A DNA stretch of 64,000 nucleotides from assembly GCA_009908855.1 (NCBI GenBank), contig JAAAOM010000031.1, forward strand, positions 169,004-233,003, written 5' to 3'. A model generated the notes under the pieces. That model was not told where the DNA came from. It ran no database searches and was given only the letters and a program-made list of their open reading frames with translations. Each line of letters opens with the position of its first letter. Within the stretch, counting starts at the first letter, position 1. The position numbers and the translations under genes are program-made. The DNA is from Bacteroidota bacterium (lineage in GTDB: Bacteria; Bacteroidota; Bacteroidia; Bacteroidales; JAAAOM01). Below are positions 26,648 through 37,110 of this stretch, piece by piece.

Positions 26648-27487
26648 ATGCAAGATTTAAAAGAGCTATTGAATATTGCGCTGATCAATACCGAAAATTT
26701 CACCTTAACCGTATATCACCTGTTTATTGTTGCACTTATATTAATTGCCACCCAAATAATCATACTTGGCATTAAACGGGTAATGATTTTACAATCAAAA
26801 CGCAAAGGTGTGGATTTTGGCAAAAGCCATGCTGTATACCAACTCATTAAATATTTATTATGGGTTTTGGCCATTATTATTTCCATGGATACCATTGGAT
26901 TGAAAATTACCATTCTGTTGGCTGGTTCAGCTGCACTGTTAGTTGGGCTTGGTTTGGGACTGCAGGAAATTTTCCAGGATTTTGTAGCAGGAATATCTAT
27001 TTTATTCGAAGGGACATTAAAAGTAAATGACATTGTGGAGATTGAGGGCGGTATTGTTGGGAAAGTTAAGGAAATAGGCTTTAGAACATCAAAAATCGAA
27101 ACACGCGATAACATTATCATGATTGTTCCCAATGCCCGGTTTATAAATGATAATGTGATCAATTGGAGTCATTCAAATCAGACAACACGCTTTTATGTGC
27201 AGGTAGGCGTAGCCTATGGCTCTGACATACAAAAGGTTGAACGTATTTTGATTGAATGTGCTATTGAGCATGAAGATATTCTGTCAGAACCGGCCCCGTT
27301 TGTGAAATTTGTTGATTTTGGCAATTCATCACTTGATTTTCAATTGTTATTCTGGACAGGAAAAACCTTTGTTGTGGAGAAAATAAAAAGTGATCTGCGG
27401 TTTATGATCGATCGTAAGTTCAGGGAGAATAATGTAACCATACCATTCCCCCAAAGAGATGTTCATATAATTCCACCGAAAGAATAA
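26648..27487 (+). CDS. Small-conductance mechanosensitive channel (MscS family)
   Basis: A 279-residue MscS protein. Two N-terminal membrane helices precede the pore-lining TM3 (LLAGSAALLVGLGLGLQEIFQDFVAG, residues about 90-115), with the Gly/Ala packing pattern of the family. The cytoplasmic cage begins FEGTLKVNDIVEIEG and includes IETRDNIIMIVPNARF. It opens on membrane tension to release solutes in hypo-osmotic shock. I chose the ATG at 26648, one base after the dacA stop; a GTG at 26639 would overlap dacA. Tight coupling suggests shared transcription and related function. Confidence 0.94.
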   Translation: MQDLKELLNIALINTENFTLTVYHLFIVALILIATQIIILGIKRVMILQSKRKGVDFGKSHAVYQLIKYLLWVLAIIISMDTIGLKITILLAGSAALLVGLGLGLQEIFQDFVAGISILFEGTLKVNDIVEIEGGIVGKVKEIGFRTSKIETRDNIIMIVPNARFINDNVINWSHSNQTTRFYVQVGVAYGSDIQKVERILIECAIEHEDILSEPAPFVKFVDFGNSSLDFQLLFWTGKTFVVEKIKSDLRFMIDRKFRENNVTIPFPQRDVHIIPPKE

Positions 27488-27595
27488 GTCGGTTCGCCGA
27501 TATAATAATTATTTTTGACTTTATTTCATTGTTTACGAAGCAACCCTTTTCTATTTTCACGGTCTATTGAGAAAAAATATACCTAATCCCGAAAA

Positions 27596-30070
27596 ATGAA
27601 TTTACGTATCAGGAAATGTCTTAGCCCATTAATTATTGTTGTACTACACATCATCACCTCATTATCAAATGCTCAGCCTACCAAGGTGAGAGGGCAGGTG
27701 TTTGATGCGGTAACGGGTGAAATGATACCTTTTGTAAGTGTTTCCTTTAAAAACTCTACTATTGGCACAATAACCGATTTTAACGGTGGGTTTTTTATTG
27801 AAACCAGAAATCCGACTGATTCCCTGGTGATCACCTACATGGGTTATAAGCCTCAAAAACGTGAGGTAAATCATGGTTCATACCAGGAATTTGAAATAAA
27901 TCTTGAACCCGACAATATAGCATTGGAAGAGGTGGTTGTGCGCCCTGGCGAAAATCCGGCTCATCGTATATTGCGTAAAATAATTGACAATAAAGAAAGA
28001 CACCATCCGGAAAACCTGCAATCCTATCAGTATGAGGTATACAACAAAGTAGAGGTTGACATCAATAATGTAGATGAACAGTTTCAGAAACGAAAAATAT
28101 TCAATCAATTCCAATTTGTATTCGACCATGTTGATACCTCCTCATTAACCGGAAAACCGTATTTACCCATACTTATCACCGAAAGTATATCCGATTATTA
28201 CTACCAGTCGATACCCGAAATTGAGAAGGAAATTATCAAAGCCTCCAAAATATCGGGGTTTGAAAACGAAAGCCTGAGTCAGTTCACCGGTCGTATGTTT
28301 CAAAAAACCAGGATATACAATAACTTTATTACCATGTTTGAACCGGGATTTGTGAGCCCTATCGCTGATTTCGGACTGTTATATTACAAGTATTATCTGA
28401 TTGATAGTTCTTTTATAGAAAATAAATGGTGTTATAAAATATCCTACAAACCCATAAGAAAACATGAACGAACCTTCTCCGGTTATTTTATTGTACATGA
28501 CACAACCTTTGCCATTAAAGAGATACAGCTGCGAATTGCGGAGGACGCCAACATTAATTTTATTAACGACCTGGCTACAAAACTTATTTATGAGCAGGTG
28601 CAGGACAGTATATGGTTTCTTACGGAAGAATCGTTTATTGTGGATTTTAACCTGGATGACCGACTTACCGGATTTTTTGGGAGGAAAACAACCACTTACA
28701 AAGACATTCGCATTAATGAACCCATTCAGGAGCATGTGCTGCAATTAAAAAATGATGTCGTTGTGCAGGATAATGCCATGAAACATAATACTGATTTCTG
28801 GGAACAGAAAAGACATATCAATTTATCGGAAAAGGAAGAGCGTATTTATTCTATGGTGGATTCGGTGAAGCAAGTCCCGATATTTAAAACCACTATTGAT
28901 GTGATTAACTTACTAACCAATTACTATTATCCCATTGGCTATTTTGAATACGGTCCTTATTACACTACCTATAGCCATAATCCGGTTGAAGGACATCGAT
29001 TCAGAATAGGAGGGCGGACGAGCAATAAATTCAGTACCCGTTTCATGCCTTACGGCCATATCGCTTATGGGACAAAAGACGAGACATTTAAATATGGCAT
29101 GGGTTATTTATATATGTTTTCCAAAAATCCACGGATGGCAACCGGTACATATTACGAAAATGATATTCAGCAGCTCGGACAAAGTGATAATGCTTTCCAG
29201 GAGGATAATATTATGCGCACATTGCTCGAAAGACGCCCCAATGACAAGCTGACAATGGTGCGCGAATTCCGTACATTCTATGAGCATGAGTGGTTTCATG
29301 GGTTTTCTAATAAACTCACATTCAGTCATAAAACCATTTATCCCACGCCTGTAATACCCTTTGAAATGCGTGTTGAACAGGATATGTCCGTTTCCCTTAA
29401 TCGGTTGGTAACCTCCGAAATTACCCTGCAAACACATTGGGCCAGGGACGAAAAATTTGTGATGGGTGAATTTGAACGCATTAGCCTGGGTACAAAACGT
29501 CCTGTTTTCGATTTGTATTTAACAGCCGGAGTCAATGGTATTATTGGATCTGATTATCATTACTACCGGGCAACCTTTACCATGAAAGATAAAATTGAGA
29601 CCAATCCATTTGGATATTTTTGGTATTTCCTGGAGGGCGGTAAAATATTTGGCACTCTGCCATATCCACTGCTTGAGCTGCATAAGGGAAATGAAACCTA
29701 TGCTTACGACCAATATGCATTCAATATGATGAATTATTACGAATTTATTAGCGATCAGTATATCAGTTTTAATGCCGAGCATCATTTTCAGGGATTCTTT
29801 TTAGGACATATACCTTTGCTGAGGAAACTGGAATGGCGCGAAGTTATTTCTGCTAAGGGGGTGATGGGAACTTTGAGTGATAAAAACAGGAATGAAATGA
29901 TGTTTCCCGGGGGACTCACATCACTGAAAAAACCTTACCTGGAAGTGGGAGCAGGCATCGAGAATATATTTAAATTTTTCCGTATTGACGCCATGTGGAG
30001 GATTACCCATACGGACCATGAAAATATTCAGCTATTTGGTATCAGGGCTAAAATTCAGGTTATACTGTAA
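27596..30070 (+). CDS. DUF5686 outer-membrane protein with carboxypeptidase-regulatory-like domain
   Basis: An 824-residue protein beginning with a signal peptide (LIIVVLHIITSLSNA). Next is a CarboxypepD-regulatory-like beta-sandwich (about residues 30-115; VRGQVFDAVTGEMIPFVSV, DSLVITYMGY), as in TonB-dependent receptor N-termini. The DUF5686 domain follows, starting NPAHRILRKIIDNKERH and ending in aromatic beta strands (GIRAKIQVIL) typical of outer-membrane barrels. No TonB plug is seen. Proteins of this type are common in Bacteroidota; their function is unknown. Alone on the plus strand and convergent with plsY (7-nt gap). Confidence 0.9.
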   Translation: MNLRIRKCLSPLIIVVLHIITSLSNAQPTKVRGQVFDAVTGEMIPFVSVSFKNSTIGTITDFNGGFFIETRNPTDSLVITYMGYKPQKREVNHGSYQEFEINLEPDNIALEEVVVRPGENPAHRILRKIIDNKERHHPENLQSYQYEVYNKVEVDINNVDEQFQKRKIFNQFQFVFDHVDTSSLTGKPYLPILITESISDYYYQSIPEIEKEIIKASKISGFENESLSQFTGRMFQKTRIYNNFITMFEPGFVSPIADFGLLYYKYYLIDSSFIENKWCYKISYKPIRKHERTFSGYFIVHDTTFAIKEIQLRIAEDANINFINDLATKLIYEQVQDSIWFLTEESFIVDFNLDDRLTGFFGRKTTTYKDIRINEPIQEHVLQLKNDVVVQDNAMKHNTDFWEQKRHINLSEKEERIYSMVDSVKQVPIFKTTIDVINLLTNYYYPIGYFEYGPYYTTYSHNPVEGHRFRIGGRTSNKFSTRFMPYGHIAYGTKDETFKYGMGYLYMFSKNPRMATGTYYENDIQQLGQSDNAFQEDNIMRTLLERRPNDKLTMVREFRTFYEHEWFHGFSNKLTFSHKTIYPTPVIPFEMRVEQDMSVSLNRLVTSEITLQTHWARDEKFVMGEFERISLGTKRPVFDLYLTAGVNGIIGSDYHYYRATFTMKDKIETNPFGYFWYFLEGGKIFGTLPYPLLELHKGNETYAYDQYAFNMMNYYEFISDQYISFNAEHHFQGFFLGHIPLLRKLEWREVISAKGVMGTLSDKNRNEMMFPGGLTSLKKPYLEVGAGIENIFKFFRIDAMWRITHTDHENIQLFGIRAKIQVIL

Positions 30071-30077
30071 CTGATAT

Positions 30078-30722
30078 TTATTCTTCTTTATTTCTTTTTT
30101 TGAGAAAACGTACTTTGTTTTCTTCATGATTTAAGAGTCGTTCAATATTTTTTTGATGGGTCAGAAGCAATAAAACAGATATAACCAGCGAAAATATGAC
30201 CAGCGGAGGAGTGGTAGTTTTGAATACCAATATCACCAGGATTGGAAATGCAAAACCTGCAGCCATTGAACCCAGTGATACATATCGTGTAGTAAATAAA
30301 ATAATTAAAAATATACCCATGCAAATCAATGTAGCAGGAGCATGCAGGGCCAATACCACACCCAATAATGTGGCAACTCCTTTTCCTCCCTTAAAATTGG
30401 CATATAGCGGAAATATATGTCCTAAAATAACCCCGGCTCCTAATAGCAATTGAAAAGTTACATAGTCTGATGATCCCAGCACAAATGCGTCGGAAAACCG
30501 GACAAGATTAACAGCTATCCAGCCTTTAAGTACGTCAATAAGCAATACAATTAGTCCGGGTTTAAAACCCAATACACGCATTGTGTTGGTGGCGCCGGCA
30601 TTTTTGCTGCCATGCTCGCGCACATCTGTATCAAAAAATTTGTTTCCAATCCATACGGCGGTGGGTATTGATCCCAGTAAATAAGCCAATAATAAGGTTG
30701 CAATTTTTAAAATTGGTGGCAT
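30078..30722 (-). CDS. plsY: Glycerol-3-phosphate acyltransferase PlsY
   Basis: Integral-membrane enzyme that moves an acyl group from acyl phosphate to glycerol 3-phosphate, the first step of phospholipid synthesis. The three conserved cytoplasmic motifs are present: GSIPTAVWIG, GSKNAGATNTMRVLG and GHIFPLYANFKGGKGVAT. Five membrane segments fit the 214-residue length. It has a basic C-terminal tail (FLKKRNKEE). Alone on the minus strand, convergent with the DUF5686 gene. Confidence 0.95.
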   Translation of the reverse strand: MPPILKIATLLLAYLLGSIPTAVWIGNKFFDTDVREHGSKNAGATNTMRVLGFKPGLIVLLIDVLKGWIAVNLVRFSDAFVLGSSDYVTFQLLLGAGVILGHIFPLYANFKGGKGVATLLGVVLALHAPATLICMGIFLIILFTTRYVSLGSMAAGFAFPILVILVFKTTTPPLVIFSLVISVLLLLTHQKNIERLLNHEENKVRFLKKRNKEE

Positions 30723-30861
30723 TTTTCTGTAATTATCAATTTGTTATGCACTGTAAAAATAATCAATTATTTAAGTTAATAGCAAAAGAGTGAGGTTTTA
30801 ATATAATTATTCAATCGTAACCACTTATAAATAAACATGATATATCATGTCTGATAACAAA

Positions 30862-32487
30862 TTAAATAGCCGACTGTTCTATGTTTGGTCCGGCCTTCAC
30901 TAATAATTTACCTTCTTCGTTATTTGTAAATTTTTCAAAATTTTTGATGAACTTTCCTGCCAGTTTATTGGCTTTTCTTTGCCACTCATACACATCGGTG
31001 TAAGTGTTTCGCGGGTCCAGGATATCGGTATTAACACCTTGCAGTTCCTGGGGGATTTCTAAATTGAAAATGGGAATAACAGATGTTTTGGCTTTATCAA
31101 CCGAACCATCCATAATTCGGTCTATAATGGCCCTTGTATCATGGATGGAAATTCTTTCGCATGTTCCATTCCAGCCGGTATTAACCAGGTAAGCATTGGC
31201 ATTGTGTTTTTCCATTTTTTTCACCAGTTCCTGTGCGTATTTAATAGGGTGCAATGTAAGAAAGGCCTCTCCAAAGCATGCAGAAAAGGTGGGGCTGGGT
31301 TCCGTTATTCCTCGTTCGGTACCGGCTATTTTAGCCGTAAACCCGCTTAAATAATGGTATTTGGTCTGATCGGGCGTTAGACGGGCAACGGGTGGCAGTA
31401 CACCGAAAGCATCGGCGGTCAGAAATATGACCCTCGACGCATGTCCGCCTATTGATATCGGCTTAACTATGTTGTGAATATGATAAATAGGATAGGAAAC
31501 ACGGGTGTTTTCGGTAATGGATGAATCATTGTAATCCACCTTTCCGTTTTCATCCACAACCACATTTTCCAGGAGTGCATCCCTTTTAATGGCTTTGTAA
31601 ATGTCGGGCTCGTTTTCTGGGTTCAGTCGAATGGTTTTAGCATAACAACCACCTTCCAGGTTAAATATTCCTTTGTCATCCCAGCCATGTTCATCATCGC
31701 CAATAAGTTCACGTTTGGGATCGGCTGACAGCGTTGTTTTTCCGGTACCGGATAAACCGAAAAAAACAGCTACATCGCCTGCCTTGCCTTTGTTGGCCGA
31801 ACAATGCATAGAAGCTATGCCTTGTAATGGCAAATAATAATTCATCATACTAAATATGCCCTTTTTCATTTCACCGCCATACCAGGTGCCGCCAATAAGT
31901 TGCGTATGTTCGGTAAGATTGAAAACATTGAAGATGTTGGAATGTAAACCATGTTCTTTCCATTCTCCATCAGAGGTTTTGGAGGCATTCAACACCAAAA
32001 ACCCGGGCTCGCCATAATTTATAAGTTCATTATCTGTTGGCCTTATAAACATATTTTTTACAAAATGGGCCTGCCAGGCTACTTCAGTAATAAAACGGAC
32101 TTTTAAGCGAGATTCTTCGTTGGCACCACAAAAACTATCCACCACAAATATACGTTTGCCGGAAAGCTCTTTTGTAACGGTATTTTTTAGGTCCTGCCAA
32201 ATTTCTTGTGTAATGGGTTTGTTATCATTCACAACATCATCGGTGGACCACCATAAAGTATTTTCGGTGGTTTCATCGTAAACAATGTATTTGTCCTTTG
32301 GAGATCGCCCTGTAAACACACCGGTCATAACATTTACAGCACCTGATTCGGTAACTGTTCCTTTTTCCGGTCCTGTCAGATCGGGATTTGTCTCTTCCTC
32401 AAACAGTTGATCGTACCCGGGATTGTAGATAATTTCCTTTACATTGGTGATACCATAGCTAGCCAATTTATCCCTGGTAATATTCAT
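30862..32487 (-). CDS. pckA: Phosphoenolpyruvate carboxykinase (ATP)
   Basis: Interconverts oxaloacetate + ATP and phosphoenolpyruvate + CO2 + ADP. The family marks are [35 protein letters not shown], the kinase P-loop [11 protein letters not shown], the metal-binding [11 protein letters not shown] and [10 protein letters not shown]. The ATG at 32487 gives 541 residues, matching the usual start; an ATG at 32493 adds two. In anaerobic Bacteroidota this enzyme often works in the carboxylating direction toward succinate. It lies downstream of ppdK but behind a terminator. Confidence 0.97.
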   Translation of the reverse strand: MNITRDKLASYGITNVKEIIYNPGYDQLFEEETNPDLTGPEKGTVTESGAVNVMTGVFTGRSPKDKYIVYDETTENTLWWSTDDVVNDNKPITQEIWQDLKNTVTKELSGKRIFVVDSFCGANEESRLKVRFITEVAWQAHFVKNMFIRPTDNELINYGEPGFLVLNASKTSDGEWKEHGLHSNIFNVFNLTEHTQLIGGTWYGGEMKKGIFSMMNYYLPLQGIASMHCSANKGKAGDVAVFFGLSGTGKTTLSADPKRELIGDDEHGWDDKGIFNLEGGCYAKTIRLNPENEPDIYKAIKRDALLENVVVDENGKVDYNDSSITENTRVSYPIYHIHNIVKPISIGGHASRVIFLTADAFGVLPPVARLTPDQTKYHYLSGFTAKIAGTERGITEPSPTFSACFGEAFLTLHPIKYAQELVKKMEKHNANAYLVNTGWNGTCERISIHDTRAIIDRIMDGSVDKAKTSVIPIFNLEIPQELQGVNTDILDPRNTYTDVYEWQRKANKLAGKFIKNFEKFTNNEEGKLLVKAGPNIEQSAI

Positions 32488-32637
32488 AAGCATTTTTTTG
32501 TGATTAGTTCGGGAAAACAGAAAGTTAGCCGACCATTAAAGGTAATGATAATGAAATAAAATGACTTATGGTGGCAATGGAAGAAAAAAATAAGAATGAT
32601 GAATGATAGATTGCCAATTACGGGTGCTTTTGAATTG

Positions 32638-32667
32638 AAAAAAGCTGCCCGACACCGGACAGCTTTT
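32638..32667 (-). terminator. Intrinsic terminator after ppdK
   Basis: Stem AAAAGCTG.CCG / CGG.CAGCTTTT around a three-base loop, followed on the minus strand by a T run. It lies 32 nt after the ppdK stop and before pckA, so the two genes are probably separate transcription units. Confidence 0.8.
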
Positions 32668-32698
32668 ATTTCATAATAACCAAATATTGGTTGTATGT

Positions 32699-35407
32699 TT
32701 ATCTTAAAGCCGCCTGGGCTGCAGATAATCTTGCAATAGGCACACGGAAAGGTGAACATGAAACGTAGTTCATGCCTACAGAGTGGCAGAATTCAACTGA
32801 ACTTGGTTCACCACCATGTTCTCCACAAATACCTACTTTCAGGTCTTTACGGCTACTGCGTCCTTTTTGCGTTCCGGTTTCAACCAGTTGGCCAACGCCT
32901 TCCTGATCTAGTACCTGGAAAGGATCATTTTTAAGAATACCATTATCCAGATAAATGGGTAGAAACTTACCGGCATCATCGCGGGAATAACCAAAGGTCA
33001 TTTGCGTTAAGTCGTTCGTACCGAAAGAGAAGAACTCGGCCACTTCAGAGATTTTGTCGGCTGTTAGGGCAGCTCTGGGAATTTCGATCATGGTGCCTAC
33101 CAGATACTCAACTTTGTCGCCTGTTTCTGCAAACACTTTATCGGCAATCGAACGGATTATTTCTTCCTGCATCTGGAATTCTTTTAGTGTACCGATTAAG
33201 GGTACCATGATTTCAGGTATGGTGGTAATACCTTTCTTTTTCAGGTTAATGGCGGCTTCAATAATGGCCCTGGCCTGCATCTCGGTAATTTCGGGATAGG
33301 TGTTTCCCAGACGGCATCCACGGTGACCCAGCATTGGATTGAATTCAGCAAGGTTTTCAACCAGGTTTTGAACATCTTCAACGGATATACCCAATTCCTT
33401 GGCCATTTCTTTCTGGTTTTCCTCTTCATGGGGCACAAACTCGTGCAATGGTGGATCCAGCAGGCGAATGGTTACAGGAAGGTCTTTCATGGCTTCGAAA
33501 ATACCCTCGAAATCTTCACGCTGATAAGGCAATAATTTGTCCAATGCTTTGCGACGGTCTTCTTCCTTGCTTGAAAGGATCATCTCACGCATGGCCTTGA
33601 TACGGGGTCCTTCAAAGAACATGTGCTCGGTACGGCAAAGTCCAATACCTTCGGCTCCAAATTTACGGGCTACTTCTGAATCGTGAGGTGTATCGGCGTT
33701 GGTACGAATATTCATGGTTCTGAATTTATCGGCCAATTCCATCAATTCACCAAAATCACCGCTCATTTCCGGGTCTTTGGTAATAATTTTTCCTTCGTAT
33801 ACTTCACCGGTTGACCCGTTTAGGGAGATCCAGTCGCCTTCCTTAAATACCTTGCCATCAACGGTCATTGTACGGTCGCGATAGTTAATCTTGGCACCAC
33901 CGGCACCGGACACGCAACATTTACCCATTCCCCGGGCTACAACTGCTGCGTGAGAGGTCATACCGCCACGTGCTGTCAGAATACCTTTGGCAATGTGCAT
34001 ACCTTCCAAATCTTCAGGAGATGTTTCTGTTCTCACCAAAATACTTACAGGAAATTTGGTGGCTTCGTCTGCAAAAAATACAATTTGGCCCGTAGCAGCA
34101 CCAGGTGAAGCAGGAAGGCCTTTTGTTATAGATTTGGCTTCTTTTAGCGCATTGGTATCGAAAACCGGGTGTAACAGCTCATCCAGTTTATTTGGCTCTT
34201 GTCTGAGAATAGCAGTTTTTTCATCGATTTTACCTTCACGTAATAAATCCATGGCAATTTTTACCATAGCAGCACCGGTTCGTTTACCGTTACGTGTTTG
34301 TAACAACCATAACTTGCCTTCCTGGATGGTGAACTCAAGGTCCTGCATATCGGCATAGTGCGATTCCAATTTTTCCTGTGTTTCAACCAGTTCTTTGTAC
34401 GAATTCGGCATTGACTCTTCCAGTGAAGGGTATTTGGATTTTCTTTCTTCCTCGGATACACCGGCCAGCTCAGCCCATTGTAGCGAACCTGATTTGGTGA
34501 TTTGCTGAGGTGTACGGATTCCGGCAACAACATCTTCACCTTGCGCATTGATGAGGTATTCACCGTTAAAAATATTTTCACCGGTGGCGGCGTCGCGGGT
34601 AAAGGCTACACCAGTACCGGATGAATCGCCCATGTTACCAAATACCATGGCCTGAACATTTACAGCTGTTCCCCATTCTTCAGGTATCTGATTTAACTTG
34701 CGATAATACTTGGCACGTGAGGTATTCCAGCTGTCAAAAACGGCCAAAACAGCACCCCAAAGCTGATCCCACGGATCGGTCGGGAAATCCTGTCCGGTTA
34801 CTTCTTTTACTTTTGCCTGGAACTTGCTTACAAGGTCTTTCAGATCATCGGTTGATAATTCGGTATCTAATTCAACGCCGCGTGCTTCCTTGACGCCTTC
34901 GATAATTTCTTCAAATGGATCCGTGTCTTCCTTAGATGCTGGCTTCATATCCATTACCACATCGCCATACATTTGCACAAAACGACGGTACGAGTCCCAT
35001 GCGAACCGGTCGTTGCCGGTTTTTTTGGTTAGCCCTTCAACGGCATAGGCATTCATACCCAGATTTAATACGGTATCCATCATACCAGGCATAGAAACGC
35101 GGGCGCCGGAACGTACTGAGAGCAGTAAGGGGTTATCACGGTCGCCGAATTTCATGCCCATGATTTTTTCAACATGTGCTACGGCTGCTTCTACATCAGG
35201 TTTTAATAACTCAATGACTTTTTCTTTGCCTAGTTTGTTGTATTCGGTACATACATCAGTGGTGATGGTAAATCCTGGAGGTACGGGAACACCAATCAGG
35301 TTCATTTCGGCTAAATTAGCCCCTTTTCCGCCTAACAGATTTTTCATGTCGGCTCTACCATCGGCTTGTTTATTTCCAAAAGTATAAACTCGTTTTGCTT
35401 GTGACAT
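32699..35407 (-). CDS. ppdK: Pyruvate, phosphate dikinase
   Basis: Interconverts pyruvate, ATP and phosphate with PEP, AMP and pyrophosphate. The 902-residue protein has the full three-domain layout. The ATP-grasp part starts LLGGKGANLAEM. The central swivelling phosphohistidine domain is marked by GGMTSHAAVVARGMGKCCVSG. The C-terminal PEP/pyruvate barrel contains GIGLCRTEHMFF, GTNDLTQMTFGYSRDD and the closing GICGEHGGEPSS with its catalytic Cys. Together with pckA it controls carbon flow at the PEP-pyruvate-oxaloacetate node. Confidence 0.97.
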   Translation of the reverse strand: MSQAKRVYTFGNKQADGRADMKNLLGGKGANLAEMNLIGVPVPPGFTITTDVCTEYNKLGKEKVIELLKPDVEAAVAHVEKIMGMKFGDRDNPLLLSVRSGARVSMPGMMDTVLNLGMNAYAVEGLTKKTGNDRFAWDSYRRFVQMYGDVVMDMKPASKEDTDPFEEIIEGVKEARGVELDTELSTDDLKDLVSKFQAKVKEVTGQDFPTDPWDQLWGAVLAVFDSWNTSRAKYYRKLNQIPEEWGTAVNVQAMVFGNMGDSSGTGVAFTRDAATGENIFNGEYLINAQGEDVVAGIRTPQQITKSGSLQWAELAGVSEEERKSKYPSLEESMPNSYKELVETQEKLESHYADMQDLEFTIQEGKLWLLQTRNGKRTGAAMVKIAMDLLREGKIDEKTAILRQEPNKLDELLHPVFDTNALKEAKSITKGLPASPGAATGQIVFFADEATKFPVSILVRTETSPEDLEGMHIAKGILTARGGMTSHAAVVARGMGKCCVSGAGGAKINYRDRTMTVDGKVFKEGDWISLNGSTGEVYEGKIITKDPEMSGDFGELMELADKFRTMNIRTNADTPHDSEVARKFGAEGIGLCRTEHMFFEGPRIKAMREMILSSKEEDRRKALDKLLPYQREDFEGIFEAMKDLPVTIRLLDPPLHEFVPHEEENQKEMAKELGISVEDVQNLVENLAEFNPMLGHRGCRLGNTYPEITEMQARAIIEAAINLKKKGITTIPEIMVPLIGTLKEFQMQEEIIRSIADKVFAETGDKVEYLVGTMIEIPRAALTADKISEVAEFFSFGTNDLTQMTFGYSRDDAGKFLPIYLDNGILKNDPFQVLDQEGVGQLVETGTQKGRSSRKDLKVGICGEHGGEPSSVEFCHSVGMNYVSCSPFRVPIARLSAAQAALR

Positions 35408-35866
35408 TTGTTATTGATTTTAAATAGTGTTATTAAACGATTTCAAAAGTATAATATGAATGGTAAATTATTGGCACGAAAAATAATATTTTTCATGTTG
35501 CGAATCTAATTTACGCTCACAAAAAAGGCATAAATATAGAATTTATTTTGATTTTAAGATTTCCTGATATTTACACACTTTTTTTATTGTTTCATATTTA
35601 ATACACAGTAAATCAGCTTTGTAGGATGGGTGGTTATTTAGTTTGAGTATAAATTATCACAGGTGCATTATCATATATATTAGAAAATGAGATGGTTATA
35701 AAATTTCATCCATAATCGTCAGGAACGATTTGATTTTTATAGTCCAATAATAAAATAAAATGAATATCCGCCATTGCTTTTTTTCCGTAAAAAAGTCAAC
35801 AAAAGCCTGGCAATAATTGTTAAAGTGTGCGTATTTCAGGTTGAACATGATATTCACATCAGGTCT
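35408..35866. other. 459-nt AT-rich spacer between ppdK and the DsbA-like gene
   Basis: Holds the ppdK promoter on the minus strand near 35444 and a reverse-oriented relative of the dispersed ATTGCGGATA motif at about 35762-35777. An in-frame open stretch from 35774 joins the DsbA-like gene but lacks coding character. Nothing else recognised. Confidence 0.5.
35444..35451 (-). promoter_or_regulatory. Candidate -7 box for ppdK
   Basis: Minus-strand TACTTTTG fits TAnnTTTG, 37 nt upstream of the ppdK ATG. No clear -33 TTG. Confidence 0.4.
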
Positions 35867-36562
35867 ATGATTAAAACAATTAAAAAAATAATTCTGACAG
35901 GCTTAATAATGACATTTACCAATTTAATAATGGCTGAAAAGCCAACCATGTATTACGTGTTTGATCCGTTGTGTGGCTGGTGTTATGGTTTTACACCGGT
36001 GATGATTGAATTTAAGAAAAACCATGCAGACCAATATCATTTTAAGATTATCAGTGGCGGAATGGTAGTTGGATCAAGGGTACATCCCATTACTGAAATG
36101 ACTGATTATATCAGCAGTGCCCATAAGCGGGTTGAGCAATATACGGGGGTGAAATTCGGAGAAAAATTCCTGGAGGAAACATTACACGATAGCACCGTGA
36201 TATTGGATTCGGAATTACCTACCCGGGCCATTTTGGCCTTTCAGGATATGCAACCCGAACATGTATTTGAATTCGCCCATGATATTCAAAAAGCTTTGTA
36301 TTACCATGGCATGAATCTTTCAGAAAAATCAACTTACGGGCCATTGGTAACCAAATATGGTGTTGAAGCCGATTATTTTATTGCCCGGCTTAAAGACGAA
36401 AAATACCGGCAGGAGGCTTATAATCAGTTTGAACTGGCAGGTAATTTGGGTGTTACCGGGTATCCTTCGGTAATTGTTGAGCGGGATAAAAGTCGGGAAA
36501 AAGTGGCTTCCGGATTTGTTCCATACAATGAGTTGGTGAAAATTATGGAAATGACTGAATAG
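35867..36562 (+). CDS. DsbA-family thioredoxin-fold protein
   Basis: A 231-residue protein with a short hydrophobic N-terminal segment (IILTGLIMTFTNLIMA), probably a signal peptide, then a DsbA-type thioredoxin fold. The active site is PLCGWCYG with Cys36 and Cys39. The helical insertion typical of the DsbA/FrnE group follows, and the cis-Pro loop is TGYPSVIV. It likely oxidises or isomerises disulfides in the periplasm. The ATG at 35867 is preceded by AGG and starts the signal; the longer frame from 35774 is rejected. Convergent with rsmD. Confidence 0.87.
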   Translation: MIKTIKKIILTGLIMTFTNLIMAEKPTMYYVFDPLCGWCYGFTPVMIEFKKNHADQYHFKIISGGMVVGSRVHPITEMTDYISSAHKRVEQYTGVKFGEKFLEETLHDSTVILDSELPTRAILAFQDMQPEHVFEFAHDIQKALYYHGMNLSEKSTYGPLVTKYGVEADYFIARLKDEKYRQEAYNQFELAGNLGVTGYPSVIVERDKSREKVASGFVPYNELVKIMEMTE

Positions 36563-36567
36563 GTTAT

Positions 36568-37110
36568 CTATTTGCGTATATTCTCAAACATGCTAAAATG
36601 TACGCTCCCATACTTCCTCATTTCTTTAAACCCGGAGTGATCAGTGAATTCTAAATCTTGCCCGTGTTCCAGTACAAATAGTCCGTGGGGTTGTAATAAA
36701 CCGTTTTCAAAGATCAAATCGGGTAAAGCACCTAAATTTTTGAGCGCGTAGGGTGGGTCTGCAAATATCAGATTGTATTGTTTCGTACAATTATTAATAA
36801 AACGAAATGCATCGGACCGATAAACTTTAATCTGATTTAATTTCAATTCTGTCGCCACATGTTGGATGTGCTTTACCGATCTAAAGTCAATCTCAACGCA
36901 ATCTATGGCAGCTGCATCACGGGAAGCAAATTCAAAACCAATACTTCCTGTACCGGCAAAAAGATCGAGCACATGCAAATTTTCAAAATCGATAAAATTA
37001 TTCAGGATGTTAAACAGGTTTTCTTTGGCAAAATCGGTAGTAGGTCGTGCCTTGAATGATTTGGGCACATCAATGCGTTTGCCCTTATATTTCCCGCTTA
37101 TTATGCGCAA
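36568..37110 (-). CDS. rsmD: 16S rRNA m2G966 methyltransferase
   Basis: N2-methylates G966 of 16S rRNA. The protein starts with the family-typical RIISGKYKGKRI. The SAM loop is VLDLFAGTGSIGFEF and the catalytic motif is FADPPYAL. The start codon is TTG at 37110: no in-frame ATG lies upstream before a stop, and the protein N-terminus fits the family exactly. The start overlaps the end of the DUF3822 gene by 10 nt, so translation is probably coupled. Confidence 0.93.
   Translation of the reverse strand: MRIISGKYKGKRIDVPKSFKARPTTDFAKENLFNILNNFIDFENLHVLDLFAGTGSIGFEFASRDAAAIDCVEIDFRSVKHIQHVATELKLNQIKVYRSDAFRFINNCTKQYNLIFADPPYALKNLGALPDLIFENGLLQPHGLFVLEHGQDLEFTDHSGFKEMRKYGSVHFSMFENIRK

Noticed and set aside
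27490..27510. Small hairpin TCGG/CCGA after the MscS gene as a terminator
   Set aside because: The stem is only four bases and the following T content is not a clean run.
35774..35866. N-terminal extension of the DsbA-like protein
   Set aside because: It hides the signal peptide and does not look coding; the ATG at 35867 fits better.
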